Counted from the first letter of the stretch, positions 10,634-21,606 are shown. The stretch: DNA of 64,000 nucleotides from Lytechinus pictus (GCF_037042905.1 NC_087249.1:9544001-9608000), one strand, 5' to 3'. Numbers and translations are program-made. The notes: generated by a model from the sequence alone, not told the origin.

Positions 10634-13600
10634 CGGCGGCGACGGCGGCGTCAACACCAAATCTTAACCTGAGGTTAAGTTTTTGAAATGACAGCATAAC
10701 TTAGAAAGTATATGGACCTAGTTCATGAAACTTGGCCATAAGGTTAATCAAGTATTACTGAACATCCTGCCTGAGTTTCATGTCACATGACCAAGGTCAA
10801 AGGTCATTTAGGGTCAATGAACTTAGACCATGTTGGGGGAATCAACATCAAAATCTTAACCTAAGGTTAAGTTTTTGAAATGTCATCATAACTTAGAAAA
10901 TATATGGACCTAGTTCATGAAACTTATACATAAGGTTAATCAAGTATCACTGAACATCCTGCATGAGTTTCACATCACATGACCAAGGTCAAAGGTCATT
11001 TAGGGTCAATGAACTTTGGCCGAATTGGGGGTATCTGTTGAATTACCATCATAACTTTGAAAGTTTATGGATCTGATTCATGAAACTTGGACATAATAGT
11101 AATCAAGTATTACTGAACATCCTGTGCAAGTTTCAGGTCACATGATCAAGGTCAAAGGTCATTTAGGGTCAATGAACTTTGGCCAAATTGGGGTATTTGT
11201 TGAATTACAGCCATAAATTTGAAAGTGTGTTGGTCTAGTTCATAAAACTTGGACATAATAGTAATCAAGTATCACTGAACATCCTGTGCGAGTTTCAGGT
11301 CACATGATCAAGGTCAAAGGTCATGTAAGGTCAAAGAACTTTGGCCACGTTGGGGGTATTTGTTGAATTGCCATCATATCTCTATAAGTGTATTGGTCTA
11401 GTTCATAAAACGTGGAAATAAGAGTAACCAAGTATGAAGTATCACTGAACATCTTGTGCGAGTTATAGTAGTTTTCAAAATCAGCACTGCTGCTATATTG
11501 AATCGCGTGATGCAGGTGAGACGGCCAGAGGCATTCCACTTGTTTTATCACAGAATACAGTTTTTCATTCCCAGAGGTTGGCAGGTCTGGGTTAAGTACG
11601 CTATTTTATTCATGAGTCCACTGTTTTAACAGTGGACTCATTAATTCAAAACAGTAGACTCATGAATACCGGTGTGTTGGCTCAGTTGGTAGAACGTCCG
11701 TCTCACAACCGGGAGGTCGGGGGTTTAAACCCAGGCCGCGTCAGACCAAAAGACGTTAAAAGATGGGAGTTGCTGCTACCCTGTTTGGCGTTCAATTATT
11801 AAAGGGATAGAGCCTCGTCGATCTGGCGCTGCACAGCGGCTGCCGGGCCCACGATCAATTGGGCAAAGCAAATTTTCGGAGTATTTCATTTCATGTCTAT
11901 TTCGAACAATAAGATATGGATTTTTTTCCATCAAAATAGCGTATTTAACCATGGCAAGAGGCGTCAATTGGCGCACTGTGACAAAAGCGTGCATCAGCAT
12001 TGGACATTTTTCAACATACGCCGTAAATAAGCGTAATTTATACAGGAAATCTGCATACACCATGGGTTCAACCGATGGTTTTAAAAACCACCTTAGTGAA
12101 TTCGGGCCAATAGGTTAGAAAGCATACAATTTAAATAATGCTTTTCTTTACATTGTGTGACATGGACCTGGGTTCACAAATCATACATGTTGATTCTTTG
12201 TCCATTGGGCCCCGTCTTACAAAGAGTTACGATTAATACGATCAATCGCAACTATGGATGGCCAGCAACGTCAACATCCATTATGCATAGTTCAAAATAT
12301 TTTCTAGCTATGATGTATATTCATGCATTCATAGTTTTCTTGAAAATTCACTGTGCTTCTCTTTACATACAAAGGACATTGCACAAATTTTTTGTTTAAA
12401 AAAAATTATGACACTGATCGATTTCCATATAGTTACAATCGATCGGATCAATCGTAACTCTTTGTAAGACGGGGGCCCAGGATTAGAGATTTTTTGTTAA
12501 TCTTCTCTCTCTGTCTTTCTTTCTCCCTATTACACAGCATTGCAATGAGTGTACAATGCTACTTGAGTTTGGATAAAGTTGATCTAGCAAGGTAAGTATT
12601 GAGGGGTTTTTTGGGGGGTGGAGGGGGTCCAGTTTATCATTCATTTAAGTTCGGATTAAAAATAAAAAGTCTCAAAATTTTGTTGATATTCTGGATTTTT
12701 TTTTTTTTTTTTTTTTTTTTACAGCAGACCAAATTTTAAAGAAAATTGAGTGTGCTTAATTCAGTCAGTACCCCCACTAGCCATATTTGAGAATAGTGTA
12801 GTTGGGTTAGCCAAAAGTGAGAAGGGGTGGGGGGGCAACTCAATGCCTAAAGGCTGCAAACTAGTTCCCGTAAATTGCTATTTGTTTCTGTACAAAATGT
12901 ATTTTTGAATGAACAGGCATTGAAAAACAACCATTCTGAAAATGCAGAATTGTTTTCCTTGAGTGAGACATTATACAAATAATGAATGTTTATGAGTGCA
13001 ATGGACAGAATACTTCATGAGGTGAAAGATGAAATGATCATTCATGTTGGATCATTCATTTCATCTTTCACCGAGTGAAGTATACTGTCCATTGCACGAA
13101 TGAAAAGAACATTCATTATTTGGTTTATATGACAACTAAAAATAGATTCTTTTTCATGTGAATTTTGATGCAAAATATGCTCATACAGTGTGAGCTCGGT
13201 CTGTTAAGTATTGCGTACATACAACATGTGCGCTGCAAACATGTGTGGTGCCTGCAGTCTGGGTGCGCGCGTGCAATGGACAAAATCGTATGGATCCAAA
13301 ATTGCACGGTTGATGACATCATTGTTAAATGGACCAAATGATCGATATTGACCAACCAATCAAATGACAAGGATCTATCTAGATGTCATATAAATTATAA
13401 AGTCTATTTGTCAATATTTTGGATAGCGGGATTTACATGTACTTTGTGTAAATTATTTATTTCCTTGAAAATATGGATGCTTGTGAGTTATCACTTTTGT
13501 CTTTCTCTTTGTGCAACATGATAATATGATAACTGGTATTGTGAAGCAGATATTCCTCTGGGGGCCTTGTCATAAAGGGTTTCATAAAGGTGTCTGTATG

Positions 13601-16600
13601 GATATATCATTTAGCACAAGAAAGGATCACCAGTCGTGCGGAAAGCCATTTGTAACTTATAAACAGCTTTATAAAACACCCACCAACGCCCCGTAACACA
13701 AGGCTTAGCAATGAATAGCAAATATGAAAGAACATTTCTGATTGGCTTCTGGTCAGTATTTTTGATTAAATGCGCTTGTAACATTGATCCTGACTGGTCA
13801 GTCCATTTAGCGATTGATCGCTAAATCTTTGTGTTACGGAGCCCAGATCTAGCTTATATTACTTCCATTTTATATATAAATGTCCTCCTAATATGAACAC
13901 TTATTTTTAATTGTCTATTTATCAGGAAAGAAGTGAAGAAAATGCAGGAAAAGGATGATGACGCCACCCTTACACAGCTAGCACAAGCATGGTTTAATTT
14001 AGCAGTGGTGAGTTTATCCAAGAAGTAAATAGTTTATAGATTGTTAACCTAAATTCCATATTTAGCATTGTGCCGTGCACCTTCAGTCCAGTCGATAGTG
14101 GAATCTAGTCACCAATCTTGTCTCTTAATAGTGCTTTTAACAAGTGGGGGTGGAGTGGAGAGCATTGGGTTCTTAATTGTTTACAAAATGCTAAATAGAT
14201 ATGTTTTCAAACTCTTTCTGAACTTTTCATTTGTTGGTATATTCCTAAGATATTCTGGCAGATTGTTCCATATCATATCATTATTATCCATTACTTTTTA
14301 TTATCAGGGAGGTGAGAAGTTGCAGGATGCCTTCTACATCTTCCAGGAGCTAGCGGACAAGAACTCCTCCACCTCGCTCCTTCTCAACGGTCAAGCCTCG
14401 GCTTACATGCAGCAGAACAAGATGGAGGATGCCGAGGATATCCTCCAGGAAGCCATCAACAAGGTATGGTTTCACTGGGCTTTGCAATTGATCCAATCGA
14501 TTGCAACTATGGAAAGCCAGGGACACCATAATCCTTGTGTGTTCCATGTGTCCTCTGAATGTGATAAACACTTGTGCATGTGTCATTGTTTTTTGCAATA
14601 AATCGTTGGGTTGGTGCAAAAACGCCTTTAAATGTTTTCGCACTCCCCATCGGTGCAGAAATGCCCTTATGCGTGCTGCTAAGGTCGTTTTTGCACGCAT
14701 GCGATGTGTGAAAATGTGCTGTACTGTTGTTAGGGCGTTGCATTGACACAACAAAATGGCTCTTTATTTTGTCTGCAAAGATGCCAGGCATAAGCTGCTT
14801 GAATTCAGAATGATGATAATGCCGGCTTTAATGGTTTGATTAAATTTAACTCTTTGTATGACCTGTGCTGGCCGCACAGAAACGTAAGCACTGAACAATG
14901 CGATAACAGAGGCCTAATGCACTATTCAGATGCCCCTGTTCCAACCGGTAAAGTCTCAGTGATGCCGATTATCACAATAATGCGTTACATACATCTTGGA
15001 TTAACGTTTAACATCACAATCTGTAAGGAGGTGGCTGGGCCTACTGGTAGCGCTCTGTAAGCTATAATAACATTACTGTGCAGCTGATACACATGAATTG
15101 CTACTTGGCCTCATGCTCTTTTTGTCTTCGGTATGATTAGATTGGATTGAGTTGAACTGAATTGAATTAAATTTGAATTGAAATGAATCAAGTTAGATTT
15201 AATCAAATTGGACTGAATTTAACCACAGAATTGAAATGTAAGTTCAAATGAATGGTATTGAAATAAATTTAAATGGCTTAAACTCATTTGTGATGAAATT
15301 TTTTTCTTTTCATTATTTTTGAAACATTCAGGATAGCAACTGTCCGGAGACACTTATCAACATGATTGTACTCTCACAACATATGGGAAAAGCACCAGAG
15401 GTAAGCTATCAAGAATCAATGTGCTACATACCAAATAGGAGTAGGGGATGCTAAACACTTAAAAAATGTGTAATAGTTCTAACAATCTTATTTCGAAAGC
15501 AGGAGTTATCATAGTTTGAAATAATATCTTTTACAATAGAATATTTCAACTGAGGCCTCTTTGATTGAAAATGACTGATAGACACAAATATAGAATTATG
15601 GGATCTAGATATAGACAGGGGATGATTTCTACAGTGTATACTGGACCTTCACCCTGTCCAAGGGGCAGTGTTTTCTAATGTGTTTGTATAGAACTGGGGA
15701 AGGACAAGTCCACCCCAAAAACAATATGATTTGAATAAAAGAGAAAATCAAACAAGCATAGAGCACTGCAAAATTCCTCAAAATCGGGTGAAAAAAATAA
15801 GAAAATGACAATATTTCCAAATTTTGACTAATTTTACAAAACAGTTTTATGCACAACACAGGCAGTATGCAAATGTCACACACTATTTGTTTGTATTTTG
15901 AAACAAAATTTGTTCCCTATCTAATATATACAACACATGATTTTACTGTTCAATAAACATGTGTAAACCGCCACTGATATATTTTGTGCGATTAAGAGCC
16001 TCTTTATTATCAAATATTTGACATCTTGTATGATAAAAGATACAAAGGAAATAGTATGTGATGTCATCGACTCTTTCAGACTTGTCTATCGTCGTGTTTA
16101 CTGACTATGTCGCCTTGCCACTTGCAGTTTCAGCCAACTGAAATATCTTTTTATCCTTATCAAGGTGACCAACCGCTACCTGACACAACTGAAAGATTCA
16201 CACGCCAAACATCCATTTATAAAGGACTATTTAGAAAAGGTAAAACACCTGTTCTTGCAGTATTTTTTTCAATATTTATAATTTAGGTGCAAAAGAGTTT
16301 TCTCTGTATATAGCTACCGGTATAAACCTTCTGCAAGGTGAAAATTAGCCCAGGGGCCGGTAACACAAAGGTTAGCAATGATCGAAGAACATTTTTTTCT
16401 ACGATTGATTTCATTGAATACAATGTACAATCAATCGTAAAAATCAAGTGTATGATCAATTGCTAACCATTGTGTTACAGGGCCCTAGTCATAGCAAATT
16501 TTCAGACTGGATTGTACTAATGCAAAATGTATTATTTACCTCTTCTGTGTTAAATTCATCCTAAATCGAAGAGATTTCTTTGGTCTTTATGAGAAAGTTG

Positions 16601-16884
16601 ATTTAGGAAGAGTTCCCTACAAATTTATTAGTTAGTATGGGAATGTGAAACAGGTTTTGAGTTTAATTGACATGATGTGAATGGATAGCACACATACCCA
16701 CCAGGCAGAAAATATATATATTTTTTTTTTGGGGGGGGAGTGGGCTATTTTTACGGTTCCATGACATAAGGCGGCAAATGCTCCAAATATTCCAAGCATT
16801 TCAGTAAGTATTTCTTTCTTTTCTTTCGTTGTCTTCCAGGAAGCAGAGTTTGATCGCTTAGCAACCCAGTACGTCTCCAGCTAG
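1715..16884 (+). CDS. COPE: Coatomer subunit epsilon (epsilon-COP), 11 exons, complete
   Basis: Exons: 1715-1816, 6192-6254, 7333-7433, 8050-8152, 9165-9214, 12538-12591, 13926-14007, 14308-14463, 15332-15400, 16165-16239 and 16840-16884. All introns are GT-AG and the phases join without a break: 900 nt, 299 residues, close to the roughly 308 of vertebrate epsilon-COP. The product is a TPR-like helical solenoid that pairs with alpha-COP in the COPI coat, which carries Golgi-to-ER and intra-Golgi vesicle traffic on the cytosolic face of membranes. Recognisable family blocks are [20 protein letters not shown] (residues 8-27), FADYLA (exon 3), [10 protein letters not shown] (exon 4), [14 protein letters not shown] and LLLNGQA (exon 8) and [11 protein letters not shown] (exon 10). 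The start is chosen because it is the only in-frame ATG before the conserved block. Introns 1 and 5 are swollen by mobile elements. No frame damage is seen. Confidence 0.97.
2108..3870. mobile_element. Giant palindrome / foldback element in COPE intron 1
   Basis: Arms 2108-2986 and 2992-3870 are reverse complements with no net indel (position x pairs with 5978-x) around a 5 bp centre at 2987-2991. In the stretches I compared I saw only three mismatches. The word GTTTCGGG occurs just outside the left end (2099-2106) and across the right end (3869-3876), like a 6-8 bp target-site duplication. No transposase frame is present. It lies between COPE exons 1 and 2 and would be spliced out. A Mutator-like or other foldback transposon is the likeliest explanation; a recent inverted duplication or an assembly hairpin is the alternative. 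Confidence 0.85.
3922..4913. mobile_element. Non-autonomous DNA element with terminal inverted repeats
   Basis: A perfect 20 bp inverted repeat (3936-3955 and 4885-4904) lies about 950 bp apart, with an outer GCCTATAT / ATATAGGC pair at 3922-3929 and 4906-4913. Inside, near 4793-4860, three copies of a TTGCCCCCGG word in alternating orientation form a GC hairpin bounded by A/T runs. A 62-codon frame at 3957 has no recognisable product. Confidence 0.7.
4932..5149. mobile_element. Short MITE with TA-flanked inverted ends
   Basis: TAGTGCCACTCA at the left end is exactly inverted as TGAGTGGCACTA at the right end, 218 bp overall. The TA at each end suits Tc1/mariner-type insertion. A smaller internal palindrome, GAGGTTAGCTAAGCTAACCTC, lies near 4977-4997. 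Confidence 0.7.
6340..6610 (+). mobile_element. MITE family A (GGGCCCCGTCTTACAAAGAGTT ends)
   Basis: About 270 bp with imperfect terminal inverted repeats: GGGCCCCGTCTTACAAAGAG at the left, CTCTTTGTATGATGGGGCCC at the right. It lies in COPE intron 2. Related copies occur at 9234, 12207, 46921 (inverted) and 58417, with a diverged split copy at 14470. Confidence 0.8.
9234..9500 (+). mobile_element. MITE family A copy
   Basis: It has the same ends and internal words (CAAAATATTTTC, GATTTCCATA) as the copy at 6340. The right end is degraded (GACGTGATCC instead of GACGGGGCCC). It starts 20 bp after the COPE exon 5 donor. Confidence 0.78.
10534..11522 (+). mobile_element. Inner element with tandem units and DR1-like sites
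   Basis: It is bounded by GTCTCACCTGCA and its inverse TGCAGGTGAGAC. After a (GGC)n tract the body is about five diverged units of 160-190 bp, each with CTAGTTCATGAAACTTGG-like, ATCACTGAACATCCTG-like and CAAGGTCAAAGGTCA words. AGGTCA-A-AGGTCA occurs at 10794-10806, 10986-10998, 11149-11161 and 11311-11323. A 5' fragment of the same family lies inverted at 27952-28079. Confidence 0.75.
10577..10651. repeat. GGC/GAC trinucleotide repeat
   Basis: Near-pure GGC repeat interrupted by GAC, at the start of the inner element. The polyalanine frame on the - strand here is an artefact of this repeat. Confidence 0.95.
11671..11862 (+). mobile_element. tRNA-derived SINE
   Basis: The head resembles a tRNA gene: an A box (TGGCTCAGTTGGTAGAACG) and a B-box-like GGTCGGGGGTTTAAACCC, followed by a non-tRNA body with CTGGCGCTGCACAGCGGCTG and GGGCCCACGATCAATTG. 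It lacks a proper acceptor stem, so it is not called a tRNA gene. A fragment of the same body lies inverted at 39081-39137. Confidence 0.65.
12207..12478 (+). mobile_element. MITE family A copy
   Basis: Left end GGGCCCCGTCTTACAAAGAG and right end CTCTTTGTAAGACGGGGGCCC are both intact. It sits 60 bp upstream of COPE exon 6 in intron 5. Confidence 0.82.
12981..13117. repeat. Hairpin repeat (small MITE)
   Basis: Two arms of about 65 bp are imperfect inverts of each other: AATGAATGTT...GTGCAATGGACAG and CTGTCCATTGCAC...AACATTCATT, meeting at GATCATTCATGTTGGATC. It lies in COPE intron 6. Confidence 0.7.
13557..13846. mobile_element. Adjacent MITE pair (family D then family C)
   Basis: The first part (to about 13690) runs from GGGGGCCTTGTCATAAAG to AACAGCTTTATAAAACACCCACC. 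The second (about 13690-13846) runs from CCCCGTAACACAAGGCTTAGC to GCTAAATCTTTGTGTTACGGAGCCC. The same D-then-C order occurs at 53575-53893. Confidence 0.6.
14470..14866 (+). mobile_element. Diverged, interrupted MITE family A copy
   Basis: The left block has GATCCAATCGATTGCAACTA and TGGAAAGCCAG. A right-end remnant, TTAACTCTTTGTATGACC, follows about 330 bp later. The material between is unrelated and contains inverted words around a GCATTTTTGC-like motif. It lies in COPE intron 8. Confidence 0.4.
15700..16090 (+). mobile_element. Truncated element of the AAGGACAAGTCCACCCC family
   Basis: The left end matches the family (AAGGACAAGTCCACCCCAAAA, then AGAGAAAATCAAACAAGCATAG). The copy is diverged and lacks the inverted right end; the last resemblance is TGATGTCATCGACTCTTTCA at about 16058. 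It lies in COPE intron 9. Confidence 0.55.
16353..16486. mobile_element. MITE family C
   Basis: It runs from GGGGCCGGTAACACAAAGGTTAGCAATG to CATTGTGTTACAGGGCCC. The arms are inverted repeats and the centre holds another pair, ACGATTGATT / AATCAATCGT. It lies in COPE intron 10. Confidence 0.75.
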
Positions 16885-16921
16885 AGGTCGCAGTCTGTTT
16901 GTATGATGTCATTCCATGTGA

Positions 16922-16927
16922 AATAAA
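16922..16927 (+). terminator. COPE polyadenylation signal (candidate)
   Basis: AATAAA lies 38 bp after the COPE stop codon and is followed by a T-rich stretch, implying a very short 3' UTR. An alternative downstream signal cannot be excluded. Confidence 0.6.
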
Positions 16928-16999
16928 GAACTTTATTCTCTGTAAATAGATTCATATTATGTCCCTTTCTATTTGGTATGACTTCAAGGATGAACCACG

Positions 17000-18860
17000 T
17001 AGGTTTATGCTCTTGGTATCATGTGGAAGGTTTAAGGTTCAAATCTGACTCGCTGCCTTTTTTGGTCATTTGGGCCAGGGCCTTGTATAAGTACATGTAA
17101 CTATGTCATGGTAACTTCAGTGGCTGTTGAGTGTTGTTACCATGGTAGTTACTATACAGAATTGGTGCAGTAGTTCACTTTATGCATCAGGGTCTTGTTA
17201 TGTTCCTATTAAAGGTAAAAGACAGTAGTTGCAGCAAAGAATTATTTCACGAGAAAGTCTTTTAAATCAAGGTTAATTGTCAAAATATTATCATACATCT
17301 AGATCTGGTACATTAATGTAAACTTATCTTTGTAAAATCGTGAAATCTTAGCTCAAAATCGATAATGATGATCACTAATACGGAAACGCATATGTAGGAC
17401 AATGTATAAATATTGTTTCAAAAAAATACCCGACATTTGATGGAATTCTGTGCTTGTTTTGCTAATTTCTCAGCAATTACGCATTTTCTTCCGGAGCTAT
17501 TTGGCACATATTTTTTTACTTATACATACAAACACTTTGGTGGTAATTTCATTGGTGTCCGTTAGAATTCATTTTGAGATCGTCACCACAACTGGTATTT
17601 ATCTTTAAGACTAATGTCCCCTACCTCCAAATATCTGTACAGATAGCGCCTAAGGCATCAATGATGTACTCATTGCTCTTCACAAATCATGTCATTTCTG
17701 GCATTTTACTTTTAACTGGCTATACTTTGGGTTAAATGAATCGTAGCATTTTATTTAGAGTAAAAGAGAGACACTGACCCGTGTACTAGACTTATTTATA
17801 AGAAATTATGATTTATTATAATTTTTTGTAAAATTTCCTTAATTTTATTTATGAAATTAATCTGTACACTACGTTTTCCTGTTAAGCCTGATAAATGAAA
17901 ATCTGTGTATTTCTAATTTCCCCTGTTAAGTTAGCTCAAGGAATGGAAAAAGAATTAAATCGGGTCATCAAATCTTGATTTATACAAAGGTTTATCTTGA
18001 GGGTATGTTACTTTTTGTAATGAAGTTTTGTCACATTGTCAAGACCTGAGATGTACATGGCTAAAGACTAGATCCAAGTATATTTTACAATGTGCATTGC
18101 ATTTAGCAATATTTATTTATCTGTTGTAAACAGAATCATGTATGTGCAGAAATGTCCATTCGTAGTATCTTCATATTACAATTTTTATGGACGAGAAAAA
18201 CACGAATTTTACGAAATACATTTTAAGAGAAAAGGGATTTCTTATTTTTGAAAACCTTTTTAAACCCTGCTATTCATCTCATACAAATTTTTTGCAAGTG
18301 TCTGTCTGGAAACATCTATGGCAGCTCAATGTAACACAGTTTCATCTCTTTCAACACAAAAAAATAAGTTCCTAGATCTATTCAGTCTTTTTAAAGAATC
18401 AAGATTTCAGCTCAAACACTAAATGTCAAGAAAACATTCTTTTAACTTCTGTAATATTTTTCTGGTCAACAATGCAGACATGTTTAAAATATGTAAATTT
18501 GATATAGTGTATTCTGACATTACTCACAGAATAAACAGTAGCACTTATTCATAAGACTTTGACTCATAAGTTTGATTTGGTCAGTGTGAAAACATGAGAA
18601 AATAATCTTCTGTCTGTTATAATTTACCAGATTTTGGTAAAGTTTTCAACTAGATGGTCTGATGAAGATTGAAGCATCAGAAGCAAAAGCTTGCCAAGAT
18701 CAGGTGAATGGTGACATAAGCATGTCTTTCCGAGCCTGTTCCTTTTGCTTCGCATTCTATTATAAATAGAAACAGAAAATATAGACGGAGACAGAGAATG
18801 AGAGAACTTGAGAGAGTGAGATTAAAGCCATTAAATCCTGTCTCCTTTGCTAGGCAGACA
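17000..18860. other. Intergenic AT-rich sequence
   Basis: No open frame with codon structure and no clear repeat boundaries are visible. It is 3' flank of COPE. Confidence 0.5.
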
Positions 18861-18864
18861 ATAG

Positions 18865-19245
18865 GCGGTGCTCCACCAACCCGAGTTTGCTCAATCTCAA
18901 GATTTAGCCCGATCGGCTCTCTTCGCGATTAATCTCGAGATTCAAGAAACCCCGTCTCCACCATCGCAATAAGAGCGATTCCTCGATGCATTATGGTGTG
19001 ACGCCGTGAATAAATAATCCTGAGTGCGTCTGCACCGACGAATTAGCGCGACAATTCGTAAAATAGCGTGCTATTTTGCAAATAATCCCAAGTTGACTTG
19101 GGATTGCAATCTTGAGATTAATCCTACGAACTAGCGCGATAATTGCGTCTCCATTGCAAATAATCTCGAGATTGTTCAGATCGGGATAATTTGCCGGATC
19201 AGAAATAGCGCGCTAATTTGAAAACTAGGGATGGTGCAGACGGCC
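18865..19245. repeat. Degenerate inverted-repeat element
   Basis: Ends GGCGGTGCTCCACCAACCC and GGGATGGTGCAGACGGCC are loosely inverted. The inside repeats AATCTCGAGATT and TAGCGCG words in both orientations, around a perfect central palindrome at about 19083-19106 (AATCCCAAG TTGA CTTGGGATT). Its CpG content is higher than its surroundings. Confidence 0.55.
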
Positions 19246-19384
19246 CTTATGTTTGCATGGACTAAGCTGATCATTCTGAGGTGTTGAATTATAGTATTAG
19301 TGGCCCCGACATGCAGTTTGTTGTGCAGCGCTTTGTAACCAAAAGGACAAGGTGCTATATATGAAAATATCTATGGGATTGGAT

Positions 19385-19860
19385 TGGATGAACTTGAGAA
19401 AGAGAGATAGAGAGGGGGGAGAGAGCAAACATGGGTAAAGACTAGATGAGAGGAGAAATAGAAGGGTGAGAGTGGTACAAAAATAGGAAAGGAAGAGGAA
19501 AATGAGAGCAGGGAAAAGGGGAGATAAAATGGATGGAGAGATTGAGAGGCCGGGGAAGAAACAGAGAGACAAGAGAAAGATGAGATAGGAAGATGACAAG
19601 ACAGAAGATTGCACAGAGATGGAGGGGTGGGGTTAGAAAAAATAAAAGGCGAGAGAAGAGTATGATGGGAAGAGATTAGAGGGGGATATTGTACAAATGA
19701 GACGAGAGACAATGGTAGACAAGAAAAGAGAGAAGGGGTTGGGGGTAGAGAAAAGGGGGAGAATGACCCATGAGAGAGGTAGACAAAGTTGGGTAGAAGC
19801 CAAAAAAAGTGGTTGGGGTGGGGGGAAGCAGGAAGAAAAAGAGAGAGAGGGGGAGTATTA
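19385..19860. repeat. Polypurine tract, about 475 bp
   Basis: The + strand is dominated by AGAGAGA, GGGGGA and AAGAAA words. Frames on either strand are compositional artefacts. It has the same strand bias as the tracts at 650 and 63535. Confidence 0.8.
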
Positions 19861-19922
19861 TTTACTATTTGTCAAAGATGGGAAGGCACTAGGTTACTTT
19901 AATGGGGGCTTTATACCATCGT

Positions 19923-20384
19923 AAAGGGGAAGTTCACCCTGACAAAAAGTTTATCGTGAAAATAGCAAAAAAAATAAAGGTTTGAAAAAATCCATCAAAG
20001 AATTAAAAAGTTATTAGAATTTTAATTATTTGATTTGTGACGTCATATGCGAGCAGCTTTTCTACATATCAAATGGTAAAAAATCAATGAAATGTTTTCG
20101 TGTTTTAAATTTTCTCAGAAAATTGAAAATGGTATTTACTGTAAATTCAGTATATCAATAGACATCGTTTTACACCCATTTCTAAAAAGGAAACAAAAAT
20201 AAGTAATCATGAACTATTAAAAAATGGAAATTTAGGCACTTCTTGTTACATAACATGAGGCAACTGCTCGTTTATGACGTCGCAAATCCCAAAATTAAAA
20301 TTCCTTAATCTTACCTTTACCAATATTTTATATTATTTTTTCTGCTATTTTTACAACAAACTTCTTCAGGGTGAACATCCCTTA
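19923..20384. mobile_element. Element with AAAGGGGAAGTTCACCCTGA ends
   Basis: The left end AAAGGGGAAGTTCACCCTGA is inverted at the right end as TCAGGGTGAACATCCCTT. Body words are shared with copies at 35522-37490 and 46345-46750: CATCAAAGAATTAAAAAGTT and TGACGTCATATGCGAGCAG. Confidence 0.78.
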
Positions 20385-20395
20385 AATGTGGCATC

Positions 20396-20528
20396 TTTTT
20401 TGTTTTATACTCTTCTTTCTTCCTTCCTTTTTCTTCCTCTTCTCCCCCTTTCTTCCTTTTTCTCACTTCTTGAAAAATCACAGGAAGGGGAGCTATCAGT
20501 TGCCCCCCTGACCCCCCCCCCCCCCCGT
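20396..20528. repeat. Pyrimidine-rich tract ending in poly-C
   Basis: CTTTCTTCCTTCC-type sequence (20400-20465), then a run of about 16 C near 20511-20526. Low complexity. Confidence 0.8.
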
Positions 20529-20771
20529 ACTGCCACTAGTCAAAAGGCATATACTTTATGAATCCAGCATAACACACACACTATCACTATAAAATATTCA
20601 ACATACACTTCTCAAAGAAAAACACACAAACTGCAGGGAATCATTTTTGTAAAAAAAAGTTATTATATTTCAGGAAAGTAAATACAATGATACACATTCA
20701 AATGGCTTTTTTAAATATTGTCTGCACTTTCAGCAAGTGTACAGAAAACCTACATTATATAGCTTAACTCC

Positions 20772-20948
20772 CGGGGGCCGTTTCATAAGCTGTTCGTTGG
20801 TTAAGAGTGACTTTAAGAAGGACTGGTGATCCTCTCTTGTGGAAAATGATATTCACCATTAAATATTCATTGGTGATTACTTAGCACGTAAGAAAGGCTC
20901 ACCAGTCGTTGCTCTTAAATGACGAACAGCATTATGAAACATCCACCC
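20772..20948. mobile_element. MITE family D
   Basis: GGGGGCCGTTTCATAAGCTG at the left and CAGCATTATGAAACATCCACC at the right are inverted. Internal GACTGGTGATCC / GGCTCACCAGTC also pair. A right-end fragment of the same family lies near 21640-21710. Confidence 0.65.
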
Positions 20949-21233
20949 GAATCTCTTTGAAAATGCCCAATTATCACACGTTATTGACATTAATCTAATT
21001 TTCATCCCATACAATGATCAGGGGACATTGAATATCATTAACACTCTTCTTGTTCTCTTTGTTACTTTGTTACTTTCATTCACGACTGAGGTACACCCCG
21101 ATCAAGATATTCTGAATCATATATAATTTTCTTGGATGGCGGATGGGTGTTTCTTAAAGCTGTTAGTAATTTACATGTACTAATGACTTTAGGCATGGAT
21201 GCTGATCCTTTTTTGTGATAGATTTGCAGGGAG

Positions 21234-21606
21234 CAAGTTATAGCGCAGTCAGTTTAAGCGTCTGCCTGTCGAACCAAAGGTCGTGGGGTTCGGGTCCAAC
21301 CGGGCGGATGACTAAAGCCAGCGTCATGTTGTAAACGTGGCTTTGTTACAGAGGAAAACACTGTTCCTCGGATAGGACGTTAAATGGAGGCCTGGCTCGA
21401 TGTAGAGGAGAGACGCCACCTTTGCACATTAAGAACCCATTGCACTATTCATATAAGAGTAGGGGGGAACCGCGGTGTAGTGGTCCACTTGCATCCCCCC
21501 TTATCAGTTATATCGTGAGGAGAGACCTGCAGGTCACAGTGATTCAGTTCGCTTTTCACCTCCAAGGCTCGGGTGACGCCAAACAAATAATAATAATAAT
21601 AAGATG
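21234..21606 (+). mobile_element. tRNA-derived SINE with AAT-repeat tail
   Basis: A-box-like TAGCGCAGTCAGTTTAAGCG and B-box-like GGTCGTGGGGTTCGGGTCC are correctly spaced at the head. A body of about 290 bp follows, and the tail is (AAT)n. The short frames are non-coding. Confidence 0.7.

Larger units (their letters stand above)
10006..12108. mobile_element. Outer element of a nested stack, COPE intron 5
   Basis: The left end GGCCCGAATTCAC (10006) is inverted at the right end (GTGAATTCGGGCC, ending 12108). Imperfect inverted arms of about 150 bp include AACCATCGGTTGAACCCATGG against its complement, and GCGCCAATTTGGCGC-like sequence. AAT flanks both sides. Inside are an inverted pair CAGACCTGCCAACC / GGTTGGCAGGTCTG (10171-10184 and 11576-11589), an inner repeat-bearing element, and a SINE. 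Confidence 0.75.

Noticed and set aside
10497..10697. Polyalanine frame on the - strand
   Set aside because: It is the translation of the GGC repeat at 10577-10651 inside a mobile element, with no coding context.
11671..11750. tRNA gene
   Set aside because: A and B boxes are present, but no acceptor stem can be formed and a SINE body follows, with a second fragment at 39081. It is called a SINE head.
14350..14754. - strand gene opposite COPE exon 8
   Set aside because: Shadow frame of the COPE exon and the adjoining MITE sequence.
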